From CAZTDU01 sp964617355 (GTDB lineage: Bacteria; Pseudomonadota; Gammaproteobacteria; Burkholderiales; SG8-39): DNA of 64,000 nucleotides. The notes under the pieces are model-generated. The model did no database searches and was not told the origin of the DNA. It saw only the letters and a program-made list of their open reading frames with translations. The translations under genes and the position numbers were made by a program. Position 1 is the stretch's first letter. Each line of letters begins with the position of its first letter. Below, in pieces: positions 8,402 to 16,721 of the stretch. The stretch is from positions 31,331 through 95,330 of the forward strand of contig CAZTXP010000078.1 in the NCBI GenBank assembly GCA_964617355.1, given 5' to 3'.

Positions 8402-9662
8402 TCGCGAGCGGCCGCTTCGGCTTGCTGGCGAGCAGGAAGAACGCGCTGCCCAGGCCCGAGAGCACCGCGAGCGTGGTGAAGCCGACGCGGTAGCTGCCGG
8501 TGGCGTCCGCGAGGATGCCGGCGATCAGCGGGCCGCCGACCTGCCCGATGACGATGATCACGTACGAGATGCCGAGGATCATGCCGATCGCGCTGCGCCC
8601 GAAGTAGTCGGCGCGGATCGCCTGCATCAGCGGCCCGCGCAGGCCCCACGCGGCGCCGTGCAGCACCGCGAAGCCGACGAGCATCGTGGTGACGACGGCC
8701 GACGGCCCGCTCGCGTAGGTGAGGAGCAGCAGCCCCGTCATGTGCGCCGCCATGCAGGCCACGGTGATCAGGCGCTTGTCGTAGCGGTCGCCGATCGCCC
8801 AGCCGATCGCCACGCCGCCGACCTGCGCGAGCGTCATCAGCGTGATGACGAAGGCCGCCGCCTCGACCGAATAGCCTAGCGACTCCTTCATGTGCGAGAT
8901 CGCGTGCACGTTCACCGCCGTGACCACGAAGAGCGCCGAGCCGTGGCCGAGCGACAGCAGCCAGAACGAGCGCTCGCGCAGCGCTTCGCGCCAGGTGAAG
9001 TCGCGCGTACCGTCGGAGGCCGCAGGCTGTGGCGCGCCGGTGGCATCGCGCGCGCGCGCCGGGGCGGTGTCGCCGTCGACGCGCAGGCCGTAGTCCTCCG
9101 GGCGGCGACGGATCACCTGCACCAGCGGCAGGCCGAACACGATCACCGCGGCGCCCGAGGCGAACGCGGTGACGCGCCAGCCGAAGGTGGTGAGCGACCA
9201 CGCGACGATCGGCACCGCGGTGCCGCCGAGCGCGAGGCCGAGCTGCAGCGACGACAGCGCGCGCGCGCGACTGCGCTCGAACCACTGGATCAGCGCGACG
9301 TTGAGCGGGAAGAAGCCAGACATGCTGACGCCGAAGGCGATCACCACGAAGGCGCCGTAGAACGCGCCGAGGGTCTCGACCTGCGACAGCAGCATGAAGC
9401 CGCCGCCGAAGAGGAGGATGCCGGTGCGCAGAACGCCGCGCGGGCCGAAGCGGTCGAGGAACCAGCCGACCACCGGTCCGATGATCGCGGCCTCGACCTG
9501 CTGCAGCGCCGCGGCGCCGGAGAGCTGGGTCTTGGACCAGCCGCGTTCCTCCTGCAGCACCGGCACGTACGCGCCGAAGGCCTGCATGAGGAAGAACGAC
9601 TGCATGAACTGGATGCCGCTGCCGGCGGCGACCATCCACCAGCCGTAGAAGATGCGCGTCAT
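8394..9662 (-). CDS. Major facilitator superfamily transporter (oxalate/formate antiporter-like)
   Basis: A 422-residue carrier with 12 predicted membrane segments. The beginning, RIFYGWWMVAAGSGIQFMQ, and the FGPRGVLRTGILLFGGGFMLLS loop resemble monocarboxylate or OFA-type MFS proteins common in Burkholderiales. A hydrophilic central loop near residues 190-230 separates the two six-helix halves. It stands alone between a convergent MFS gene and a small hypothetical gene. A TAGTCT hexamer lies ten bases before the ATG. Likely import of an organic acid; exact substrate unknown. Confidence 0.85.
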   Translation of the reverse strand: MTRIFYGWWMVAAGSGIQFMQSFFLMQAFGAYVPVLQEERGWSKTQLSGAAALQQVEAAIIGPVVGWFLDRFGPRGVLRTGILLFGGGFMLLSQVETLGAFYGAFVVIAFGVSMSGFFPLNVALIQWFERSRARALSSLQLGLALGGTAVPIVAWSLTTFGWRVTAFASGAAVIVFGLPLVQVIRRRPEDYGLRVDGDTAPARARDATGAPQPAASDGTRDFTWREALRERSFWLLSLGHGSALFVVTAVNVHAISHMKESLGYSVEAAAFVITLMTLAQVGGVAIGWAIGDRYDKRLITVACMAAHMTGLLLLTYASGPSAVVTTMLVGFAVLHGAAWGLRGPLMQAIRADYFGRSAIGMILGISYVIIVIGQVGGPLIAGILADATGSYRVGFTTLAVLSGLGSAFFLLASKPKRPLASA

Positions 9663-9734
9663 GGACGCCCCGAGACTACCGCCGAAGCCGGCTGTCGCGC
9701 GCGACAGGTTCGCGCCCGGCGGGCGCGGCTATCC

Positions 9735-9827
9735 GCTATTTCCTGGCGGCGCCACCCACGGCGCGGCTATTTCTTAGCGGCGCCACCCACGGCGCGGCTA
9801 TTTTTTAGCCGCGCCACCAATAGCGCC
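9735..9827. repeat. Three tandem 31-bp units copied from the 3' end of the neighbouring gene
   Basis: Units begin GCTATTT at 9735, 9766 and 9797, an exact 31-base period. The third unit contains the C-terminal codons (GGAAKK) and stop of the gene at 9798-10118. The other two are near-copies lying beyond the stop, each still encoding a GGAA(K/R)K-like tail. They fill most of the 135-base gap before the MFS gene. Confidence 0.75.
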
Positions 9828-10118
9828 GAAGTCGATCTCGATCTTCGACACGTCGACCGAGGCCTTCTGCGCCGCCTCGTGGCGTGCCTTGGCCGCGGTG
9901 TTGAACTCGAGGTTGCCGGCGAGGAAGGCCTCGGCCAGCTTGAAGCTCATGCCGACCACCGCCTTCGGCTGCGGGCGCGGGTTCTCGGCGGTGTTCGGCG
10001 CCGAGTACACCTGCGCCGAGAGCTGGATGAAGATCAGCCGGGCGAGTTCCTCGACGGGGTCTACGGGCGGCGTGGCGCCGGCTTTTGCGGGGGCGGGGGC
10101 GGCGTGGGCTTCGCTCAT
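9798..10118 (-). CDS. Hypothetical protein, 106 aa
   Basis: Not recognised. It has an Ala/Pro-rich N-terminus (residues 1-20), a predicted amphipathic core (ELARLIFIQLSAQVYS and VGMSFKLAEAFLAGN) and a basic C-terminal tail ending GGAAKK. There is no signal peptide or membrane span. It could be a small cytoplasmic binding protein. A TAGACT box nine bases before the start and the absence of a ribosome-binding site suggest a near-leaderless message. The 3' end has been duplicated in tandem downstream. Confidence 0.6.
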   Translation of the reverse strand: MSEAHAAPAPAKAGATPPVDPVEELARLIFIQLSAQVYSAPNTAENPRPQPKAVVGMSFKLAEAFLAGNLEFNTAAKARHEAAQKASVDVSKIEIDFGAIGGAAKK

Positions 10119-10127
10119 GGTGGCGAC

Positions 10128-10133
10128 AGTCTA
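10128..10133 (-). promoter_or_regulatory. Putative -10 box for the 106-aa gene
   Basis: TAGACT on the minus strand, nine bases before the ATG at 10118. It implies a leader of only a few bases. No clear -35 box is visible. Confidence 0.3.
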
Positions 10134-10163
10134 CCGCGTGCGGGCCTTAGTGCGAGCGGCCCC

Positions 10164-10183
10164 GCGCGCGCTTCAGCGCGCGC
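10164..10183 (-). terminator. Hairpin with a stop codon in its loop
   Basis: A perfect GCGCGCGC / GCGCGCGC stem of 8 bp with a four-base loop. On the minus strand the loop is TGAA and contains the TGA stop of the hydrolase gene. There is no T-run. It probably marks the mRNA 3' end or protects it. Confidence 0.4.
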
Positions 10184-11636
10184 GTCCAATGGCGCGGTCG
10201 AGTTCCTCGCGCGGCACCGCGCGGCCGTGCAGCGGCAGGATGCGCTCGACGTGCAGCTTGAGCCGGTCGAGGTTCTCGACGAGGTTGACGTGGTTCGGGT
10301 TCGGCGTCGCAGGCGCCGGCCCGGGCACCGGGGTGTACGCGTCGGCCTCGACCAGCAGCCAGGCCTTCGGCAGGTAGGCCATCAGGAAACCCTTCGCGTG
10401 CCGGCTGTCGCGGATCAGGTGCAACTCGATCGAGCGCTCGCCGTCCGATAGCACGTGCCGGTCGGCGACCGCGGTGACTTTCGCCTTGCGGCCGGAGGCG
10501 GCGAGCCGGTCCGGCGCGATCGTGTTCGGGTTCGCGAGCGCGCGCGCGAGGAACGGCGCGGCCTCTCGGTGCGCGAGGATCTCGGCGCCCGCCGCGGCGG
10601 CCGCGCGCAGGCCGCCCGCGTGGTCGAAGTGCGCGTGCGTCACGACGACCGTGCGCACCGGCTTCGAAGGCACTAGGAACTGCGCCGCCTGCAGCACCGC
10701 GCCCGTGCGCTCGTCGCCCAGCGGCGCTTCCAGCAGCACGAGGTGGTCCTTCATCTCCACCAGCACGCTGTTGTGCGAGCCGCCGCCGACCATCCACACG
10801 CCCTTGGACACCACCTGCGAGGCGACGCGCTGCGCAGCCTCGACGACCGCGACCGGCGCCTCGATCTCGACGCGTGCGTTCGGCTGCACCTCGAGCACTT
10901 CGAGGTCGAGCACCGGGTGGCCGCCCATCTCCTGGCGGATGCGCGACGGGAAGCGGATTGCGCCATGCTCGCGGTAGCCCTCGAAGCGCGTGACGACGCG
11001 CGTGTCGCCGAGCACCGGGTTCGGCAGTCGAGACTCGATGCGCTCGACGAGGAAGGCGTCGTCGAGGTAGGCGACGGCTTCCATCGTGCCGGGCACGCCG
11101 AAGGACACCGCGGCGAGTTCGCGCTTGCCCTCGCGCACCCAGCGGACCGTGGCGTGCCCCTGTGCGGCGGCCTTCAGTGCGCCGTGCGGCGTGGTCCAGA
11201 GGTCGTGCGCACGCGCGGCGGCGGCGAAGGGCACCGCGGCGGCACCCGGCCCCATGCCGTTCCAGGCATGGCGGCCGGCGACGTACTGGATCGCGCGCAA
11301 TTCGCCGGTGTGCGGCAGGGCACTGCCGCCGGTGGGCTCGGCGCGGCTGCGCGCGGTCTCCTCGCGCAGCGCCGAGGCGGCGTAGTCGATGCTGCGTGCG
11401 TAGCTCGACAGGTTCTGCCTGGGCCACGCCTTGCCCGGCTCGAAGGCCTGGCCGAAGGCCCACGCGCTGCCCTTGCCGAAGTAGTGCAGCGTGCGCAGCG
11501 CGTCGGTGCCCATCGCCGTCGCGGCGCGCTTGAGCACCGCGCCTGCGTCGGCGCCCTGTCCATCATCGGCGATCGCGCACGGCGCGGCGAACGGCAGGAG
11601 GGCACAGAGCAGGGCGGCGAGCAGGCGATTCGTCAT
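10173..11636 (-). CDS. Periplasmic metallo-beta-lactamase-fold hydrolase
   Basis: A 487-residue exported protein. Residues 1-23 are a signal peptide (MTNRLLAALLCALLPFAAP...CAIA). Residues 30-265 form a beta-rich N-terminal domain of unknown role. From about 280 a metallo-beta-lactamase fold carries the zinc-binding HAHFDH motif at 334-339. Later ligands are plausibly Asp in VEADAYTP and His in LPLHGRAV. This layout is seen in uncharacterised betaproteobacterial MBL-fold hydrolases. The ATG at 11636 was chosen over an upstream start because it begins the signal peptide and follows GGAG. A TACACT box lies at 11661-11666. Substrate unknown. Confidence 0.82.
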   Translation of the reverse strand: MTNRLLAALLCALLPFAAPCAIADDGQGADAGAVLKRAATAMGTDALRTLHYFGKGSAWAFGQAFEPGKAWPRQNLSSYARSIDYAASALREETARSRAEPTGGSALPHTGELRAIQYVAGRHAWNGMGPGAAAVPFAAAARAHDLWTTPHGALKAAAQGHATVRWVREGKRELAAVSFGVPGTMEAVAYLDDAFLVERIESRLPNPVLGDTRVVTRFEGYREHGAIRFPSRIRQEMGGHPVLDLEVLEVQPNARVEIEAPVAVVEAAQRVASQVVSKGVWMVGGGSHNSVLVEMKDHLVLLEAPLGDERTGAVLQAAQFLVPSKPVRTVVVTHAHFDHAGGLRAAAAAGAEILAHREAAPFLARALANPNTIAPDRLAASGRKAKVTAVADRHVLSDGERSIELHLIRDSRHAKGFLMAYLPKAWLLVEADAYTPVPGPAPATPNPNHVNLVENLDRLKLHVERILPLHGRAVPREELDRAIGRAR

Positions 11637-11710
11637 GGCGGGCTCCGGTGAGGGACCACGAGTGTAGCGAACCCGCCGGACAACCGGATCATCCGCGGTA
11701 ACCTTCATGC

Positions 11711-12415
11711 GTGGACGAAACCGAGGGCGACGCGACCCCCGCGCCGCCGCACCCGGCGCGCGCGTGGGCCTTCTACGCCGGCATCGTCGGCGCGCTCGTC
11801 GCGCTCGCGGTGTCGGCGAAGGGCATCCTGTCGTCGGGCAGTTCGACCGCGGCGATCGGCTTCGTGTTCGTGCCCTTCATCGCCATCGCGGTGGCGGTGC
11901 TCGCCGGCGTGTGGGGGCTGGCACTGGGCACCGTCGTGTCGCATCACCGCGGCGTGCGCGGTGCGCTACGCCCGGTGCTGCTGATGGCGTGGGTCGTGAG
12001 CGTGGCGGCGCCGGCAGCGGTCGCGTGGGAGGTCGCGGCCGGACTCGCGCTGCAGCGCGAAGTGCACGCGCTCGAGTCGCTCGACGCCGCAGGCCTCGAC
12101 GCCGCGGTTGCCGGATCGCGCTTTCGCGACAACAAGTTCTTCCTCGGTGCCGTCGCGCAACACGGCGCGGCGAGCCCGCGGCTGCTGGAGCGCATCGCCG
12201 CGCTGCCCGATCCTGCCCTGCGCGAAAGCATGGGCTCCCTGTGGGACGTGATGGGGCGCAACCGGGAGGGCGCATCGGTGCTGCGACTCGTGGCTCGTCA
12301 CCCCGCGACGCCCGCGGACGTGCTGCGCCGACTGGCGGCGGACGAGGACGTGCCGTTGTCGCGGGAAGCCGCGCAGGCGCTGGAGCGCCGCGCGAAGCCG
12401 CGACCGCCCGGCTAG
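11711..12415 (+). CDS. Hypothetical membrane protein with C-terminal helical repeats
   Basis: A 234-residue protein starting with GTG. Three hydrophobic segments lie near residues 19-40, 47-73 and 84-108. The cytoplasmic C-terminal half (115-230) looks like short helical repeats: GAASPRLLERIAALPD and ARHPATPADVLRRLAADED resemble variant HEAT-like units. No family was recognised. A TAACCT hexamer six bases before the start and the lack of a ribosome-binding site suggest a leaderless transcript. It ends in a CTAG shared with the opposing lipoprotein gene. Confidence 0.65.
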   Translation: MDETEGDATPAPPHPARAWAFYAGIVGALVALAVSAKGILSSGSSTAAIGFVFVPFIAIAVAVLAGVWGLALGTVVSHHRGVRGALRPVLLMAWVVSVAAPAAVAWEVAAGLALQREVHALESLDAAGLDAAVAGSRFRDNKFFLGAVAQHGAASPRLLERIAALPDPALRESMGSLWDVMGRNREGASVLRLVARHPATPADVLRRLAADEDVPLSREAAQALERRAKPRPPG

Positions 12416-12426
12416 GACCGGGGCGG
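12404..12426. terminator. Hairpin enclosing the shared CTAG of two convergent genes
   Basis: CCGCCCGG (12404-12411) pairs with CCGGGGCGG (12418-12426) with one bulged G. The six-base loop CTAGGA holds the stop codons of both genes. It is a possible compact two-way terminator. Confidence 0.4.
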
Positions 12427-12963
12427 AGGCGGCGGGCTGCCCGGAGGCGGGGGCGGCGGCGTGACCGGCGCCGCGCTCGGCGCGGCCGGGGCAGCGGGCC
12501 GCGGCGCATACGAGGGCGCCGGCTGGGAGGGGCCGTAGCGTCCCGCGACCGGGATGCGGTGGCCCTTCGCGTACATGCACTGCTGGTAGCCGTTGTCGTA
12601 GATGCGCTGGGCTTCGCGGCCGGATGCGTTCGCGGTGCTCGCGCCGATGGCCGAGCCGCCGATCAGGCCGACGGCCGCGCCGGCGCCCGCGTTGCGGCGA
12701 TTGCCGACCAGCGCGCCAGCAGCGGCGCCGACGGCCGCGCCGATCGCCGCGCTCTTCAGCGCGCTCTCGGTCTGCGCCTGCTCGGCGGTGCCGCCGAGCT
12801 GCGACTGCGCGTAGTTGCGGCACTCGTAGTCGTCGGCACGGAACTGGTTGAAGTCCTTGCCGGTGCCCGGCAGCACGAGCACGCTCGGGCCGGTGGGCAT
12901 CGACACGCAGGCGGAGGCGAGCAACGCCGCGGCGAGGATCGCGAGGCGGGTGCGCGGCCGCAT
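12412..12963 (-). CDS. Glycine-zipper outer-membrane lipoprotein
   Basis: A 183-residue lipoprotein. The signal peptide ends in a lipobox (LLASAC) with lipidated Cys19. Residues 70-115 are a glycine zipper (IGAAVGAAAGALVG and GAAVGLIGGSAIG), the element found in SlyB/YMGG-like envelope proteins. A conserved segment, YDNGYQQCMYAKGHRIP, follows, then a Pro/Ala-rich tail that ends in runs of proline. It probably inserts into or associates with the outer membrane. The gene is 5 bases downstream of the next small secreted protein, so the two form an operon. Confidence 0.8.
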   Translation of the reverse strand: MRPRTRLAILAAALLASACVSMPTGPSVLVLPGTGKDFNQFRADDYECRNYAQSQLGGTAEQAQTESALKSAAIGAAVGAAAGALVGNRRNAGAGAAVGLIGGSAIGASTANASGREAQRIYDNGYQQCMYAKGHRIPVAGRYGPSQPAPSYAPRPAAPAAPSAAPVTPPPPPPGSPPPPPRS

Positions 12964-12968
12964 GGCCG

Positions 12969-13358
12969 TTACTGCCCTGGAGGCGTCGGCGAGACGCGCT
13001 GCCAGGCCGACGCACACGACTGCACGTACGGGTAGTAGGCGCTGGAGTCGGCGCAGTAGTACCAGTAGCCCGCCGCCGGGGCCGGCGCGGCGCTCGGCGC
13101 CGGCGCGGCGGCCACGGGAGCCGGCTGCTGCTCGACGTACGTGACGGGCGGCGACGACACCACCACCGCGGGCGGGTAGTAGTAGGGGTAGTAGTAGCGC
13201 GGGCCGTACCAGTAGGGGTAATAGGCCGGCACGCCGAAGCCGACGGAGAAGCTGACGCGCGGGCCCCCTCGGTAGGGGCCGTGGGCCGAAGCCGGGGCGG
13301 CCACGGCAAGCGCGGTGGCGGCCGCGGCGGCGAGCAGGACGATCCGGGCGGTACGCAT
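12969..13358 (-). CDS. Small secreted Tyr/Pro-rich protein
   Basis: A 129-residue exported protein. A signal peptide occupies residues 1-25 (ending APASA). It is followed by a tyrosine- and proline-rich stretch (residues 45-70, repeated YYPY), an Ala/Pro linker and a C-terminal motif GYWYYCADSSAYYPYVQSC with two cysteines. That last motif is common in short betaproteobacterial envelope proteins of unknown function, often beside glycine-zipper lipoproteins as here. The ATG at 13358 was preferred over a GTG six codons upstream because it begins the signal peptide. Confidence 0.75.
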   Translation of the reverse strand: MRTARIVLLAAAAATALAVAAPASAHGPYRGGPRVSFSVGFGVPAYYPYWYGPRYYYPYYYPPAVVVSSPPVTYVEQQPAPVAAAPAPSAAPAPAAGYWYYCADSSAYYPYVQSCASAWQRVSPTPPGQ

Positions 13359-13456
13359 GGTTCCAATGTAACGCACACCCCCCGGGGGAGGTGTACCGAA
13401 GTGTTTCCAGTTGTAAGCGCGGTAGTGGGAGAATGGCGGGCCGCAGCGGGAGAACC

Positions 13457-14731
13457 ATGGACGGACTCAGCCTTCAGGTCGGGAAATACGACATCCAGCA
13501 GATGCTCGGGCAGGGCGCCACGGGCACCGTGTACCTGGCGATCGATACCTTCTCGGGCCGGGAGGTGGCGCTGAAGACCATCGAGCCGGAGGTATTCCGC
13601 GACCCCGAGTTCGGAACCGTGCATCGCTCCGCGTTCCTGAACGAAGCCTCGCTCGCCGGCAAGATCCGCCACCCGCACATCGTCGCCATCCTCGACGCGG
13701 TGGTCGAGGAGAACTCCGGGCACATCGCCATGGAGGTGGTGCGCGGCGGCGACCTCTCGCAGTTCGTCACGCCGGACAAGCTGCTGCCGGTGGCCGATGC
13801 GCTGCAGATCGTCTTCAAGTGCTGCGGCGCGCTCGACTACGCGTTCCGCGAGGGCATCGTGCACCGCGACATCAAGCCGGCGAACATCATGGTGGCGCGC
13901 GGCACCGAGCCGAAGATCTCGGACTTCGGCGCTGCGTTCCTGAAGCGCGGCGAGGCGGCGCAGACCGCCGCGATGGGTTCGCCGTACTACATGTCGCCGG
14001 AGCAGGTCGAGGGCAAGGAGCTGACCTTCCACAGCGACATGTTCTCGCTCGGCGTGGTGCTGTACGAACTGCTGACCGGCCAGCGCCCGTTCACCGGCAG
14101 CTCGCTCGAGGAACTGGTGCAGAAGATCCTCAACCAGGATCCGGCGCCGCCCTCGACGCTGCGCCAGGGCGTGCCCAAGCAGGTCGACGCGCTGGTGCTG
14201 ACCGCGCTGATGAAGAAGGCGCCGTATCGTCATGCCACCTGGGCCGAGTTCGCCGACGGCCTGTCGAAGGCGGTGGGCCTGGTGATCGAGCCCGGCGCGA
14301 TCGCCGACACCGAGAAGTTCACCGCGCTGAAGAAGGTCGAGCAGCTCTCGGCGCTGCCCGATGCCGAGCTCTGGGAGATCGTCAACGCCGGCGCGTGGTC
14401 GCGCATCCCTGCCGGCACGCTGCTGCTGCAGGAGGGCGAGCCGGGCGGCAGCTTCTACTTCCTCGCCTCGGGGCAGGCCAAGGTCACGCTCGGCGCGAAG
14501 CTGCTGAACCTGGTGAACGAATCCGAGTTCGTCGGCGAGATGGGCTGGATCCACGGCGCGGAGGGCGCGCGCCACGCCAGCGTGGTGGCGATGACCGACA
14601 TGCTGGTCGCCGAGTACGCGCCCGAGGCGCTCGCCGAGATCTCGGTGGGCGCGCAGCTGCACCTCACTCGGGCGGTGACGCGCAACGTCGTCGACCGCCT
14701 GCAGATGGCGAACCTCCGCCTCGCGCGCTAG
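13457..14731 (+). CDS. Serine/threonine protein kinase with C-terminal cyclic-nucleotide-binding-like domain
   Basis: A 424-residue cytosolic Hanks-type kinase. The P-loop is GQGATGTV (18-25), the ATP lysine is K40, the helix-C glutamate E63, the catalytic loop HRDIKPAN (136-143) and the metal motif DFG (156-158). The APE motif appears as SPE within YYMSPEQ. All catalytic residues are present. Residues 310-415 form a CRP-like beta-roll (LLLQEGEPGGSFYFLASGQAKV, then GEMGWI). The phosphate-binding arginine pattern of true cAMP sites is not obvious, so the ligand may differ. No membrane segment is seen. The start at 13457 follows a GGGAGA sequence. A kinase directly fused to this sensor suggests ligand-gated phosphorylation. 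Confidence 0.87.
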   Translation: MDGLSLQVGKYDIQQMLGQGATGTVYLAIDTFSGREVALKTIEPEVFRDPEFGTVHRSAFLNEASLAGKIRHPHIVAILDAVVEENSGHIAMEVVRGGDLSQFVTPDKLLPVADALQIVFKCCGALDYAFREGIVHRDIKPANIMVARGTEPKISDFGAAFLKRGEAAQTAAMGSPYYMSPEQVEGKELTFHSDMFSLGVVLYELLTGQRPFTGSSLEELVQKILNQDPAPPSTLRQGVPKQVDALVLTALMKKAPYRHATWAEFADGLSKAVGLVIEPGAIADTEKFTALKKVEQLSALPDAELWEIVNAGAWSRIPAGTLLLQEGEPGGSFYFLASGQAKVTLGAKLLNLVNESEFVGEMGWIHGAEGARHASVVAMTDMLVAEYAPEALAEISVGAQLHLTRAVTRNVVDRLQMANLRLAR

Positions 14732-14742
14732 CGGGATCCGGG

Positions 14743-15534
14743 ATGACGTCGCTGCCCACCGAAGTCCCGGTGCTGCTCGAGCGCGTGGATTCGCACATCG
14801 CGCTCGTCACGCTCAACCGCCCCGCTGCGAGGAACGCGGTCAACTCCGCGCTGGCGCACGCGCTGGACGAGATCGTCCGCCAGGTCGAGGCCGACCGCAC
14901 CATTCGCGTCGCGGTGCTCACTGGCGCGGGCGACAAGGCCTTCAGCGCGGGCGCCGACCTGAAGGAGAAGGCGAGCGGGCGGCCGGTCTCGCGCGAGACC
15001 GAGGCCGGCGGCTTCGCCGGCTTCGTGCACCACCCGAGGAAGAAGCTCTGGATCGCCGCGGTGCGCGGCTTCGCGCTGGCGGGTGGTTGCGAGCTGGCGC
15101 TGGCCTGCGACTTCATCGTCGCCGGCACGGATGCGAAGTTCGGCCTCCCCGAGGCGAAGCGCGGGCTCGTGGCCTACGCCGGGGGCGTGTGGCGGCTGCC
15201 GCGCCTGCTGCCGCGCAACGTCGCCATGGAGATGATCGCCACCGGCGACCCGATCGACGCCGCGCGCGCGCACCAGCTCGGCCTCGTGAACCACGTGGTG
15301 GCGCCCGACGCCGTGGTGGACGAGGCGCTGCGCATCGCCAGGATCGTCTGCGCGAATGCGCCGCTCGCGGTGCAGGCGAGCCTGGAGGTGGCGCGCAAGG
15401 CCTACGACCTCGACGACGGCGCGCTGCGCGCGCTCGCCACCGAACTGCGCACCCAGAACGAGCACACCGAGGACGCACGCGAAGGCCCGCGCGCCTTCGC
15501 CGAGGGGCGCGCACCTCGCTGGCAAGGGCGCTGA
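14743..15534 (+). CDS. Enoyl-CoA hydratase/isomerase family protein (crotonase)
   Basis: A 263-residue crotonase-fold enzyme. The oxyanion-hole segments are AFSAGADLKE and ALAGGCELALACD. Both catalytic acids of a hydratase are present: the Glu in GGCELA and the Glu in FGLPEAKRGL. It likely adds water to a 2-enoyl-CoA in the cytosol. It starts eleven bases after the kinase gene and its stop overlaps the start of the PrpF-like gene by one base (TGATG), which couples these two in a catabolic unit. Confidence 0.9.
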   Translation: MTSLPTEVPVLLERVDSHIALVTLNRPAARNAVNSALAHALDEIVRQVEADRTIRVAVLTGAGDKAFSAGADLKEKASGRPVSRETEAGGFAGFVHHPRKKLWIAAVRGFALAGGCELALACDFIVAGTDAKFGLPEAKRGLVAYAGGVWRLPRLLPRNVAMEMIATGDPIDAARAHQLGLVNHVVAPDAVVDEALRIARIVCANAPLAVQASLEVARKAYDLDDGALRALATELRTQNEHTEDAREGPRAFAEGRAPRWQGR

Positions 15535-16721
15535 TGCCCGCGCGACAAGTTGCCGTGCGCGCCACCTACATGCGCGGCGGCACCAGCAAGGGCGTGTTCT
15601 TCATCCCCGGCGACCTGCCCGAGGCCGCGCGCGCGGCCGGGCCGGTGCGCGACGCCTTCCTGCTGCGCGTGATCGGCAGCCCCGACCCGTACGGCAAGCA
15701 CACCGACGGCATGGGCGGCGCGACCTCCAGCACCAGCAAGATCGTGATCGTGTCGAAGAGCGCGCGGCCCGGCTGCGACGTGGACTACCTCTTCGGCCAG
15801 GTGTCGATCGACCGCGCGCTGGTCGACTGGAGCGGCAACTGCGGCAACCTGACCTCGGCGGTCGGCCCGTTCGCGATCGCGCGCGGGCTGGTCGTGCCGC
15901 CGAAGGAGGGCGTCGCCACGGTGAACATCTGGCAGGCGAACATCTCGAAGCGCATCGTCGCGCACGTGCCGGTGTCGGGCGGAGAGGTGGTCGAGCTCGG
16001 CGACTTCGAGCTCGACGGCGTCACTTTCCCCGCGGCCGAGATCCGGCTCGAGTTCCTCGATCCGGGCGCGGACGAGGAGGGCGAGGGCGGCTCGATGTTC
16101 CCCACCGGGAACACGATCGACACGCTCGAGGTGCCGGGTGTCGGAAGGATCGAGGCGACACTGATCAACGCCGGCCTGCCGACGATCTTCGTCGACGCGG
16201 CCGCGCTCGGGTTGAAGGGCACCGAGCTGCAGGAGGACGTGAACGGCAATCCGGAACTGCTGCGTCGCTGCGAGGCGATCCGCGCGCACGGCGCGGTACG
16301 CATGGGCCTCGCGAAGAGCGCTAGGGAAGCGACCGACAAGCGCCCGCACTCGCCGAAGATCGCGTTCGTCGCGCCGCCCGCGGCCTACAAGGCCTCCAGC
16401 GGAAAGGCGGTGGCGGCGGGCGACATCGACCTCCTCGCGCGCATCCTGTCGATGGGGAAGCTGCACCACGCGATGACCGGCACCGGCGCGGTCGCGATCG
16501 CGGTCGCGTGCGCGGTGCCCGGCACGAAGCTGCGCCGGATCCTCGGCGACGCATCGCGCGAGCGCGTGCGCTTCGGCCATCCGTCGGGGACGCTCGCCGT
16601 GGGCGCGGAGGCCGTGCAGAAGGACGGCGAGTGGACGGTGACCAAGGCGGTGATGAGCCGCTCCGCGCGGCGGCTGATGGACGGCACGGTGTTCGTGCCG
16701 GCGTCGGCGCTGGCGGGCTAG
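15534..16721 (+). CDS. PrpF-family isomerase (2-methylaconitate / 4-oxalomesaconate tautomerase-like)
   Basis: A 395-residue member of the PrpF branch of the diaminopimelate-epimerase fold. Signature segments are RATYMRGGTSKGVFF near the start, DPYGKHTDGMGGATSSTSK, and WSGNCGNLTSAVGPFAI. Family members shift double bonds of tricarboxylates: 2-methylaconitate in the methylcitrate cycle, or oxalomesaconate in gallate/protocatechuate catabolism. No methylcitrate genes are nearby, so an oxo- or alkenyl-tricarboxylate from another pathway is equally possible. It is coupled to the crotonase upstream and ends in a CTAG shared with the opposing dehydrogenase gene. Confidence 0.87.
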   Translation: MPARQVAVRATYMRGGTSKGVFFIPGDLPEAARAAGPVRDAFLLRVIGSPDPYGKHTDGMGGATSSTSKIVIVSKSARPGCDVDYLFGQVSIDRALVDWSGNCGNLTSAVGPFAIARGLVVPPKEGVATVNIWQANISKRIVAHVPVSGGEVVELGDFELDGVTFPAAEIRLEFLDPGADEEGEGGSMFPTGNTIDTLEVPGVGRIEATLINAGLPTIFVDAAALGLKGTELQEDVNGNPELLRRCEAIRAHGAVRMGLAKSAREATDKRPHSPKIAFVAPPAAYKASSGKAVAAGDIDLLARILSMGKLHHAMTGTGAVAIAVACAVPGTKLRRILGDASRERVRFGHPSGTLAVGAEAVQKDGEWTVTKAVMSRSARRLMDGTVFVPASALAG

